This document shows positions 1 through 5,664 of a stretch of DNA of 9,326 bases, in pieces. The notes under the pieces were generated by a model. The model did not search any database and was not told the DNA's origin. It saw only the letters and a program-made list of their open reading frames with translations. The DNA is from an uncultured Oscillospiraceae bacterium (GTDB lineage: Bacteria; Bacillota; Clostridia; Oscillospirales; Oscillospiraceae), in assembly GCA_900756575.1 (NCBI GenBank), contig CAAEKQ010000088.1:1-9326 (forward strand). The letters run 5' to 3'. The translations under genes and the position numbers were made by a program. Numbering within the stretch: position 1 is the stretch's first letter; each line of letters begins with the position of its first letter.

Positions 1-812
1 ACAAACAGAATGATATTCCCTGCCCGGGTCACTTCGTCGAGGATATCCCGGAGCCGTTCCTCAAATTCGCCCCGGTATTTCGTGCCCGCCACCAGGGAGG
101 ACATATACATGGCCACCACCCGCTTGTCCCTGAGGGCATCCGGCACCCCGCCCCGGGCGATCTCCTGGGCCAGCTTTTCCGCCAGGGCCGTTTTCCCCAC
201 CCCGGGCTTTCCCACCAGGGCGATGTTGTTCTTGGTCTTCCGGCACAAAATCTGCACCATCTGCTCCACCTGGCTTTCCCGGCCGATCACCGGCATGCAG
301 CCCCCATCCGCCGCCTTCTGGGTTAAATCCTGGCTGAATCGGTCCAGCAGCTTTGTCACCATCGTATCCCCTCCCGTCACATTCTTCCTTCCCAGCTCCA
401 ACGCGCCGGAAAACAGCCGATCCCGGTCGGCATTCAGCATCCGGAGGATCTGGCCGCCCTCGCTGCCCGTCACTCGCAGAATGCCCAGCAGCAGATGCAC
501 CGGCTCCAGCTGAACGCTTCCCATGCGTCCTGCGTCCATGGCCGCCGCCTGAACGCACCGGCAGGCCTCGTCCGTCAGCCCCTGCTGTCCGCCGATTCCG
601 GGATGGCCCCGGCCCCAGCGCTCCATGGTGGCCGATAAAATCCGCTGAGAATCCGCCCCTTCCCGGCATAACAGTCCGGAGGTTCTGGCATCATGGGACA
701 CCCCCGCCAGCAGATGGCCGCTGTCCACATAGCTGTGGCCCAGCAGCTCCGCCGTGGCTTCCGCCCATTTCAGTGCCGTGATTCCCGCATCCGAAAACCG
801 GTTCTGCCCCAT
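1..812 (-). CDS. clpC: ClpC-type AAA+ Clp protease ATP-binding subunit, N-terminal part (3' end outside window)
   Basis: This is an ATP-dependent unfoldase that would feed proteins to ClpP in the cytoplasm. The 270 visible residues hold two Clp N-domain repeats (about 1-72 and 77-148), a short linker, and the start of the first AAA+ module. Walker A is GKPGVGKT at 201-208, and the substrate-gripping pore loop is in AGTKYRGEFEERL at 242-254. The Walker B strand begins (NIILFV) exactly at the window edge. The ATG at 812-810 is preceded by a strong purine-rich site (GGGGGGAAGG) at close spacing. No in-frame stop interrupts the region. The M-domain and second AAA+ module are not visible, so ClpC versus another Clp N-type ATPase (ClpA/ClpE) is inferred from the Gram-positive context. 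The N-domain is rather divergent from Bacillus ClpC. The gene is divergent from a ferredoxin, with no mcsA, mcsB or ctsR on its promoter side and no CtsR box that I can see in the 153-base gap. Confidence 0.88.
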   Translation of the reverse strand, partial: MGQNRFSDAGITALKWAEATAELLGHSYVDSGHLLAGVSHDARTSGLLCREGADSQRILSATMERWGRGHPGIGGQQGLTDEACRCVQAAAMDAGRMGSVQLEPVHLLLGILRVTGSEGGQILRMLNADRDRLFSGALELGRKNVTGGDTMVTKLLDRFSQDLTQKAADGGCMPVIGRESQVEQMVQILCRKTKNNIALVGKPGVGKTALAEKLAQEIARGGVPDALRDKRVVAMYMSSLVAGTKYRGEFEERLRDILDEVTRAGNIILF

Positions 813-903
813 TTCCTTCCCCCCTTGCCCCTTCATCCTGTCCAAATCCCGCCGCTTTCAAACATTTGCCACAGGAAAAGCGAAAAATCACACCAGAAAA
901 GAT

Positions 904-931
904 TTGCATTTTCCGAAATCCGTGTTACAAT
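904..931 (+). promoter_or_regulatory. Sigma-A-type promoter of the ferredoxin gene with extended -10
   Basis: The -35 is TTGCAT at 904-909. The -10 is TACAAT at 926-931, after a 16-base spacer, and a TG dinucleotide one base upstream of it makes an extended -10. Transcription would start near 938, giving a leader of about 28 bases before the ferredoxin ATG. This fits a highly expressed small redox gene. Confidence 0.72.
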
Positions 932-965
932 GAAGGAAATCAGACCACAAATGGAGGTGTACCAG

Positions 966-1136
966 ATGGCATATCAGATTAACGGTGACTGCATTTCCTG
1001 CGGTCTTTGCGCCAGCAACTGTCCTGTAGAGGCAATTTCCGCCGGCGACGAGCATTACGAGATCAACGCCGATGCCTGCATCGACTGCGGCACCTGCGCC
1101 GACAACTGTCCTGTAGAAGCAATCGCTCAGGCTTGA
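966..1136 (+). CDS. 2[4Fe-4S] ferredoxin, clostridial type
   Basis: This is a cytoplasmic low-potential electron carrier of 56 residues, the usual length for clostridial ferredoxins that serve pyruvate:ferredoxin oxidoreductase, hydrogenase and similar enzymes. It contains two CxxCxxCxxxCP motifs (CISCGLCASNCP and CIDCGTCADNCP), each supplying ligands for a [4Fe-4S] cluster in the pseudo-symmetric fold. The start at 966 is set by GGAGGTG seven bases upstream; longer in-frame extensions to the left would run through the promoter. The gene is monocistronic by appearance, with an extended -10 promoter before it and a strong hairpin terminator after it. The two halves remain very alike at the DNA level, with 19 of 20 bases identical in the segment after the third cysteine of each motif. 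The physiological partner cannot be told from the window. Confidence 0.95.
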   Translation: MAYQINGDCISCGLCASNCPVEAISAGDEHYEINADACIDCGTCADNCPVEAIAQA

Positions 1137-1149
1137 TGTACGTAACCAC

Positions 1150-1188
1150 AAATGGGCGCCGCTGAACTTGGCGGTGCCCATTTACTTT
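1150..1188 (+). terminator. Intrinsic terminator downstream of the ferredoxin
   Basis: A 13-bp stem (1150-1162 with 1171-1183, including one G-U pair at 1158/1175) closes an 8-base loop and is followed by TTTACTTT. It lies 14 bases after the ferredoxin stop. Its 3' side ends only 21 bases before the next start codon, so transcription of the downstream methyltransferase may depend on read-through. Confidence 0.8.
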
Positions 1189-1194
1189 GCCTCT

Positions 1195-1200
1195 GGAAGG
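1195..1200 (+). promoter_or_regulatory. Ribosome binding site that fixes the start of the TrmN6-like gene
   Basis: GGAAGG lies nine bases before the ATG at 1210. The other in-frame candidate start, at 1168, falls inside the terminator hairpin and has no such site, so 1210 is preferred. Confidence 0.7.
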
Positions 1201-1209
1201 AAGTTTTTT

Positions 1210-1920
1210 ATGCCCGAGACCCTTTGGGACGGCGGTCCCATCCTCCATCAGGCCCCCGGGGTGTTCCCCATGGGCACCGATTCCATTCTGCTGGCGGACT
1301 TTGCCCGGCCCGGAAAGCGGGATCGGATTCTGGATCTTGGCACCGGCTCCGGAATTCTGCCGGTGCTGCTGCTGAGCATGGCCCCCGCCGCCACCGCATC
1401 CGCCGTAGAGCTCAGCCCCGAGGCCTGCAAGCTGGCCCATACGAATTTTCAGTGCAACGGCCTTTCTGACCGGGCCCGGCTCATTCCCGGGGATCTCCGG
1501 CAATATCGGGAACGAATCCCCGCCGGGGCATTTGACCTGACCGTGTCCAATCCCCCCTATTTTGAAACCGGCACCGGCTATGACGCCGCCTTCGGTCTCA
1601 AGGACGCCCGGGGGGACGGCACCTGCACCCTGGAGGATTTATGCACCGCCGCCGGTTGGGCCACCCGCTGGGGCGGACGGTTTTGCGTGGTCTTTCGCCC
1701 GGAACGGCTGTGCAGTCTATTCGTGGCCCTGAAAAACGCGGGCTTTGAACCGAAACGCCTGCGCCCGGTGCATCATCATCCCGGCGCCGGGGTGAATCTC
1801 ATTCTGGTGGAAGCACGCAGGGGCGGCAGTCCCGGGCTTCGCTGGGAAAACGACCTCTATCTCTACACCCCCCAGGGGGAGGAATCCCCGGAGCTTCGGG
1901 CCATCTACCGCCGGAGCTGA
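1210..1920 (+). CDS. TrmN6/YabB-family tRNA1(Val) adenine-N6 methyltransferase
   Basis: This is a class I SAM-dependent methyltransferase of 236 residues. Motif I is LDLGTGSGIL at 41-50, an acidic residue (E67) ends the second strand, and the amino-methyltransferase signature NPPY is at 114-117. NPPY is the active-site motif of enzymes that methylate exocyclic amines such as adenine N6. The N-terminal segment around MGTDSILLADF (21-31) is typical of the TrmN6/YfiC/YabB group, which modifies A37 of tRNA1(Val) in Escherichia coli. The exact substrate in this organism is an inference from the family. rsmI begins 24 bases downstream on the same strand, followed by a convergent abrB, and this order parallels yabB-(yazA)-yabC(rsmI)-abrB of Bacillus subtilis. 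There is no room for a promoter between the upstream terminator and this start. Confidence 0.85.
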   Translation: MPETLWDGGPILHQAPGVFPMGTDSILLADFARPGKRDRILDLGTGSGILPVLLLSMAPAATASAVELSPEACKLAHTNFQCNGLSDRARLIPGDLRQYRERIPAGAFDLTVSNPPYFETGTGYDAAFGLKDARGDGTCTLEDLCTAAGWATRWGGRFCVVFRPERLCSLFVALKNAGFEPKRLRPVHHHPGAGVNLILVEARRGGSPGLRWENDLYLYTPQGEESPELRAIYRRS

Positions 1921-1944
1921 TTTTCGTCATCAAAGGAGAACATT

Positions 1945-2781
1945 ATGTCTGGTATGCTCATTCTTGTGCCCACCCCCATCGGGAATCTGGCCGATATCTC
2001 TCCCCGGGCCGCCGAAGCCCTGGCGCAGGCGGATTTTATCGCCGCCGAAGACACCCGGGTGTCCATTAAGCTGCTGAATCACCTGGGACTCAAAAAGCAG
2101 CTCATCAGCTATCACGAGCACAACAAGCTAGAAAGCGGCCCCCACATTCTCACCCGGCTGCAAAACGGCGAATCCTGCGCCCTGGTCACCGATGCGGGCA
2201 CCCCTGCCATCTCCGATCCCGGCGAGGATCTGGTACGCCTGTGCCGGGAGCAGGGCGTCCCTGTGACCGCGATCCCCGGCCCCTGTGCCGCCATCACCGC
2301 GCTGGCCATGTCCGGCCTGCCCACGGGACGGTTCACCTTTGAGGGCTTTCTTTCCGTGGGTAAGCGCTCCCGCCGGGAACATCTCCAGTCCCTGCTGGAG
2401 GAAACCCGCACCATGATCTTCTATGAGGCCCCCCACAAGCTCCTTACCACCCTGGGGGATATGCAGGAGGCATTCGGCCCGGACCGTCCCATCTGCCTGT
2501 GCCGGGAGCTTACCAAGCTCCATGAGGAAGCGGTAAAGACCACCATCGGTCAGGCCCTTGCCCACTATCAGGAGAACAGCCCCCGGGGCGAATATGTTCT
2601 GATCGTCGGCGGTGCGGCGCCCAAGGTGCAGGAGGCCCCGTCCATGGAGGACTGCATCGCCCGGGTGAACGCGCTCCGGGGATCCGGCCTTTCCATGAAG
2701 GACGCGGTGAAGCAGGTCAGCAAAGAAACGGGCATCCCCCGGAACACGCTGTATGACGCCGCCCTCCAGTCCGGCAGCTAA
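1945..2781 (+). CDS. rsmI: 16S rRNA (cytidine(1402)-2'-O)-methyltransferase RsmI
   Basis: RsmI uses SAM to 2'-O-methylate C1402 in the 16S rRNA decoding centre. The 278-residue product shows the tetrapyrrole-methylase fold and the family hallmarks in order: LVPTPIGNLADISPRA (7-22), AAEDTR (33-38), LISYHEHN (53-60), VTDAGTPAISDPG (81-93), IPGPCAAITAL (110-120), FEGFL (132-136) and MIFYEAPHKL (157-166). A C-terminal tail follows (about 234-278) of the helical kind common in Gram-positive RsmI. The start at 1945 has AGGAGA five bases upstream. The second Met (codon 4) is possible but would lie farther from the site. The gene lies 24 bases after the TrmN6-like gene, probably in one transcript, and ends at a bidirectional terminator shared with abrB. 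Length and motifs are normal. Confidence 0.96.
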   Translation: MSGMLILVPTPIGNLADISPRAAEALAQADFIAAEDTRVSIKLLNHLGLKKQLISYHEHNKLESGPHILTRLQNGESCALVTDAGTPAISDPGEDLVRLCREQGVPVTAIPGPCAAITALAMSGLPTGRFTFEGFLSVGKRSRREHLQSLLEETRTMIFYEAPHKLLTTLGDMQEAFGPDRPICLCRELTKLHEEAVKTTIGQALAHYQENSPRGEYVLIVGGAAPKVQEAPSMEDCIARVNALRGSGLSMKDAVKQVSKETGIPRNTLYDAALQSGS

Positions 2782-2797
2782 GCCATCCCATAGACGC

Positions 2798-2836
2798 AAA
2801 AAGCCCCGCAGCCATGACGGCTGCGGGGGATTTTTT
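2798..2836. terminator. Bidirectional intrinsic terminator between rsmI and abrB
   Basis: A perfect 10-bp GC-rich stem (2804-2813 with 2819-2828) closes a 5-base loop. A T6 run (2831-2836) follows on the plus strand, and an A5 run (2798-2802) precedes it, which gives U5 for minus-strand transcripts. It therefore serves both convergent genes. Confidence 0.9.
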
Positions 2837-2845
2837 ATGTAGGAC

Positions 2846-3088
2846 TCAAATTTTTTTCATCTCATCCAGGCAGGTTCTGCAGATGTTACGGCCCTTGTAG
2901 TTCACAACGTCCTTTGCGTCGCCGCAGAAGATGCAGGCGGGCTCGTACTTCTTCAGAATAATTGTGGAACCCTCCACATAGATTTCCAGAGAATCACGCT
3001 CTGCAATCTCAAGGGTGCGCCGCAGCTCGATGGGCAGGACAATGCGTCCCAGCTCGTCAACTTTTCTTACAATACCGGTAGATTTCAT
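2846..3088 (-). CDS. abrB: AbrB-family transition-state regulator with C-terminal zinc ribbon
   Basis: This 80-residue DNA-binding protein has an N-terminal half (1-50) closely matching the AbrB swapped-hairpin domain: MKSTGIVRKVDELGRIVLP then IELRRTLEI, with ILKKYEP at 44-50. AbrB proteins dimerise through this domain and bind AT-rich, bent DNA to hold down post-exponential genes. The C-terminal half is not the oligomerisation domain of Bacillus AbrB. It instead carries two CxxC pairs (C52/C55 and C70/C73, 14 residues apart) around VVNYKGRNI, which looks like a small zinc ribbon and recurs in clostridial members. The start has AAAGGAG ten bases upstream. A near-perfect sigma-A promoter and a stem-loop lie just before it. 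The gene is convergent with rsmI, as in Bacillus, and divergent from the sporulation genes spmAB, which makes those a possible local target (inference). Confidence 0.9.
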   Translation of the reverse strand: MKSTGIVRKVDELGRIVLPIELRRTLEIAERDSLEIYVEGSTIILKKYEPACIFCGDAKDVVNYKGRNICRTCLDEMKKI

Positions 3089-3110
3089 AATTTACAGTCT
3101 CCTTTTCCAT

Positions 3111-3137
3111 AACCGTGAGCCAAGTGCTCTTACGGTT
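3111..3137 (-). promoter_or_regulatory. Imperfect inverted repeat at the abrB transcription start (possible operator or leader hairpin)
   Basis: AACCGTGAGC (3111-3120) pairs with GCTC (3126-3129) and ACGGTT (3132-3137) across a 5-base loop, with a 2-base bulge at 3130-3131. It abuts the -10 box and covers the expected start site. It has no U-tract, so it is not an ordinary terminator. It could be an operator or a 5'-end mRNA stem. Confidence 0.5.
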
Positions 3138-3166
3138 ATTATAGGAAGTCCCCTATTTTTTGTCAA
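3138..3166 (-). promoter_or_regulatory. Consensus sigma-A promoter of abrB
   Basis: Read on the minus strand, TTGACA (3166-3161) and TATAAT (3143-3138) are separated by exactly 17 bases, so both boxes match consensus. Upstream of the -35 the DNA is A/T-rich, with two A7 tracts (3189-3203), and could act as an UP element. Strong basal transcription is expected unless the gene represses itself, as Bacillus AbrB does. Confidence 0.92.
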
Positions 3167-3270
3167 TAGTTTCTACAAAAATTTCACGTTTTTTTGTTTT
3201 TTTCACAAACCCCTCGTTCCATTTTTGTAATCCATTGCTATTTATTTCTATGATTTAGGAGATTCTTGTC

Positions 3271-3843
3271 ATGGCGCTGTCTTACCTCTGGACCGGAATG
3301 GTTCTCATTTCTTTACTATCCGGCGCACTGCTGGGGCGGCTGGATCTGGTTTCCGCCGCCGCCGCCAAGGGAGCCCAAAGCGCCGTGGAGACGGTGTTCA
3401 CCTTAGCAGGCCCATTGTGCCTCTGGTGCGGAGTGGGCGAACTGATGCAGCGCTCTGGGCTGCGGGACAGGCTGGGGCGTCTATTGCGTCCGCTGCTGGG
3501 AAAATTATACCCCGAGCTCAAAGAAAACCCCGATGGCTTTTCAGCCCTGTGCGCCAACGTCACAGCGAATTTGCTGGGCCTGGGAAATGCCGCCACCCCC
3601 ATGGGCATCGCCGCCTGCCGGGCCATGGACGACGGCACAGGGATTCCCACCCGAGGCCAGTGCCGCCTGGTAGTGATGAATACCGCCTCCATCCAGCTGC
3701 TTCCCACCACCGTTGCCGCACTGCGAGCCGGACTGGGCTGCCGGTCGCCGCTGGATATTCTCCCGGCGGTGCTGCTCACGTCCCTGTGCTCCGTTTCCGC
3801 CGGACTTCTGGCCTGCCGCTTGATGGAGAAGCGGGGCAAATGA
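3271..3843 (+). CDS. spmA: Spore maturation protein SpmA
   Basis: This integral membrane protein of 190 residues belongs to the nucleoside-recognition (Gate) domain family. In Bacillus, SpmA with SpmB is needed for proper dehydration of the spore core and thus heat resistance. Features that fit are hydrophobic segments at about 5-22, 41-57, 98-116, 135-152 and 163-183, the conserved NLLGLGNAATPMG (100-112), and MNTASIQLLPTTV (136-148). The start has AGGAGA eight bases upstream. The stop overlaps the start of spmB (ATGA), so the two are translationally coupled. No sigma-A or sporulation-sigma promoter is convincing in the T-rich DNA upstream. The transported or sensed molecule is unknown for the family. 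Confidence 0.94.
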   Translation: MALSYLWTGMVLISLLSGALLGRLDLVSAAAAKGAQSAVETVFTLAGPLCLWCGVGELMQRSGLRDRLGRLLRPLLGKLYPELKENPDGFSALCANVTANLLGLGNAATPMGIAACRAMDDGTGIPTRGQCRLVVMNTASIQLLPTTVAALRAGLGCRSPLDILPAVLLTSLCSVSAGLLACRLMEKRGK

Positions 3844-4358
3844 CCGCCGATCTGCTGATTCCCGGGATTTTACTGCTCTGCGCCTGCGCCGGACTTTACC
3901 GCCGGGAAAACGTCTATGAAGCCCTCTCCGGCGGCGCATATCAGGGCCTTACGCTGCTGAAAACCATAGCCCCGTCTCTCATCATTCTTCTGTGCGCCAT
4001 TGGAATGCTCCGTGCCAGCGGTGCTCTGGATCTTCTCAGCCGTCTGCTGCGGCCCGTGTGCAGCGTCATCGGTCTGCCCTCGGAGGTACTGCCCCTGATG
4101 CTGATTCGCCCGTTCAGCGGCAGTGCAGCCCTTGCGGTGGGGGCCGAGCTGATGACCCGCTATGGAGTGGATTCCCAAATTGGGCGCACCGCCGCGGTGA
4201 TGCTGGGCTCTACGGAGACCACCTTTTACACCATCACCGTCTATTTCGGGGCCGCCAAGCTCAAAAGCACCCGCTATGCCGTGCCCGCTGCCCTGGCGGC
4301 CGATCTCACCGGTTTCCTCTCAGCCAGTCTGTTCACCCGGCTGTTCTTCCCGGCATAG
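3840..4358 (+). CDS. spmB: Spore maturation protein SpmB
   Basis: This second Gate-domain membrane protein has 172 residues and is the partner of SpmA in spore core dehydration. Conserved motifs are LIRPFSGSAAL (88-98) and MLGSTETTFYTITVYFGA (121-138), with hydrophobic segments at about 4-18, 43-57, 94-104, 115-137 and 146-170. Its ATG overlaps the spmA stop by four bases (ATGA). The Shine-Dalgarno lies in the end of spmA (GGAGAAGCGGGG), consistent with coupled translation and equal dosage. It is convergent with the DUF1934 gene, and the 44-base gap between the two stop codons shows no T-tract hairpin, so the ends of both transcripts may overlap. Confidence 0.94.
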   Translation: MTADLLIPGILLLCACAGLYRRENVYEALSGGAYQGLTLLKTIAPSLIILLCAIGMLRASGALDLLSRLLRPVCSVIGLPSEVLPLMLIRPFSGSAALAVGAELMTRYGVDSQIGRTAAVMLGSTETTFYTITVYFGAAKLKSTRYAVPAALAADLTGFLSASLFTRLFFPA

Positions 4359-4402
4359 CAAACGGGCGCCCCGGATGTCCAAGGCTCCCAAAGCCGATTT
4401 GA

Positions 4403-4843
4403 TTACTGGGGCAGCGCGGTTTCCTGCTGGCGAACGTCGATGATAAAGGAGTTCAGTCCCTTGACCTCCTCGCCGATTTCAATGCCATAGGAGATCTCCA
4501 GATGTCCGCCGTTGGGGCCCAGCTCATTTTTCAGCCGCCGCGCCTTGACGCCGATGGTCAGCGCGCCAAAGCCCACATTATACAGGGAAATGTCCTTCTT
4601 CCCCTTTTCAAACACCATTTTGGACTGAACCGCCCCGGTGCGCTCCAGCTCCACCCGCTGGTCTGTAACCGTAAAGGTGGTGGTGGTGCCTTCCATACCG
4701 GTGACCTCCGATTCCTCATAGGAGAGATAAACGGTGTCGCCCTCCCGTTTCATGGTGCCCTCTGTGACCACCTGAACGGTCTGGGATTCCTCGCCGATAA
4801 AGCGCTGAGTTCCCTCCACCGAGATGATAACCGATTGTGTCAT
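4403..4843 (-). CDS. DUF1934 family protein (YwiB-like beta-barrel)
   Basis: This is a 146-residue soluble protein without signal peptide or membrane segment. It begins SVIISVEGTQ and is rich in alternating beta-strand patterns (for example VYLSYEESEVTGMEGTTTTF, then VELERTG and SKMVFEKG), ending in a longer strand series LEISYGIEI. This pattern is that of the DUF1934/YwiB family, whose Bacillus member has a calycin-like beta-barrel. No enzymatic residues are evident and the role is unknown. It is the last gene of the ddl-murI operon, three bases after the murI stop, and its ribosome site (AAAGGT) lies inside the murI end. That position links it by context only to cell-wall precursor supply. 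Length is normal for the family. Confidence 0.82.
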   Translation of the reverse strand: MTQSVIISVEGTQRFIGEESQTVQVVTEGTMKREGDTVYLSYEESEVTGMEGTTTTFTVTDQRVELERTGAVQSKMVFEKGKKDISLYNVGFGALTIGVKARRLKNELGPNGGHLEISYGIEIGEEVKGLNSFIIDVRQQETALPQ

Positions 4844-4846
4844 AGC

Positions 4847-5662
4847 TTAGTACCTTTCAATATCAATTTTCCCCACCAGCTCCTCCACCGGCTTCTCCAA
4901 GAAGGCCGAGGCCATCTGGGAAAAGCCCTCGGTGGTATCGCTGACATAGAATTTACACGTCCCCCCGGAGATGGCTCCTGAGAGCATATCCGCCCGTTTC
5001 AGGGTTTCCGCCAGCTGACATGCCGCTTCTTTTCCGGAGTTCACCAGCGTCACCTCGGGGCCCATAAACGCCCCGATTACGTCCCACAGCAGCGGATAAT
5101 GGGTGCAGCCCAGCACCAGGGTATCGCAGCCCCAGTCCTTGAGGGGCTGGAGATACTCCCGCACCACCTGCTCCACCACCAGATCCCCGGGCCGCGTCCG
5201 GAAATTCTCCACCAGCGGCACCAGCAGCGGGCAGGCAACGCTCCGGACCTGCGCCCGGGGATTGACCTCCCGGATGATGCCGTCATAGGCCCGGCCCCGG
5301 ATGGTGGCATTGGTGCCGATCACGCCGATGCGGTTATTTTTTGTGACCATCGCCGCCTTTTTCGCCGTGGGACGAATTGCGCCGCAGATGGGCAGGTCAT
5401 ATTCCCGCTGCATCTGGGCCCCCGCCGCCGTATCCGCAGTGTTGCAGGCGATGACAATGGCCTTGATGTCGAATTGCAGCAGGAAGTTGATGTCCTGCCG
5501 AGTGTATTTCAGCACCGTCTCCGGGGAGCGTCCTCCATAGGGCACCCGGCTGGTGTCGCCGAAATAGATGATATCCTCTCCGGGCAGCTGATCCATCAGC
5601 TGGCGAACTGCGGTCAGTCCGCCCAGGCCTGAATCAAATACGCCGATTGGCCGCTTATCCAC
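4847..5662 (-). CDS. murI: Glutamate racemase MurI
   Basis: MurI converts L-glutamate to D-glutamate for the second residue of the peptidoglycan stem peptide. The 271-residue product has the substrate motif DSGLGGLT (10-17), YFGDTSRVPYG (33-43), and both catalytic cysteines in their usual settings, C73 in ACNTA and C186 in LGCTHYPLL. The start is a GTG at 5662-5660, chosen because GGAGGG sits six bases upstream and the N-terminus (RPIGVFDSG) then has the usual length. It follows ddl by two bases, with its ribosome site inside the last ddl codons, so the two D-amino-acid enzymes are likely made together. The second-shell position after ACNTA reads D instead of the more frequent S, a minor variation. 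Confidence 0.96.
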   Translation of the reverse strand: MDKRPIGVFDSGLGGLTAVRQLMDQLPGEDIIYFGDTSRVPYGGRSPETVLKYTRQDINFLLQFDIKAIVIACNTADTAAGAQMQREYDLPICGAIRPTAKKAAMVTKNNRIGVIGTNATIRGRAYDGIIREVNPRAQVRSVACPLLVPLVENFRTRPGDLVVEQVVREYLQPLKDWGCDTLVLGCTHYPLLWDVIGAFMGPEVTLVNSGKEAACQLAETLKRADMLSGAISGGTCKFYVSDTTEGFSQMASAFLEKPVEELVGKIDIERY

Positions 5663-5664
5663 GC

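Noticed and set aside
61..669. Minus-strand open frame rich in Gly, Ala and Arg
   Set aside because: It is an out-of-frame shadow of the Clp ATPase, which is read in another minus-strand frame from 812 and carries real Clp motifs.
693..965. Long N-terminal extension of the ferredoxin frame
   Set aside because: It would cross the start of the divergent clp gene and the ferredoxin promoter; the 56-residue form is the family standard and has the ribosome site.
1168..1209. Upstream start for the TrmN6-like methyltransferase
   Set aside because: It lies in the ferredoxin terminator hairpin and lacks a ribosome site, unlike the ATG at 1210.
2128..2799. Minus-strand open frame opposite rsmI
   Set aside because: It is antisense to a well-conserved gene, has Gly-rich shadow composition and no ribosome site, and would start within the bidirectional terminator.
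3225..3254. Possible spmA promoter (TTGTAA, 18 bases, TATGAT)
   Set aside because: The predicted transcription start would fall on the Shine-Dalgarno of spmA, so it is unlikely to serve that gene; no sigma-E-like element was found instead.
3282..3939. Minus-strand open frames opposite spmA and the start of spmB
   Set aside because: They are shadows of genes with clear SpmA and SpmB motifs.
5099..5632. Plus-strand open frame opposite murI
   Set aside because: It is a shadow of murI, whose catalytic motifs fix the coding strand.
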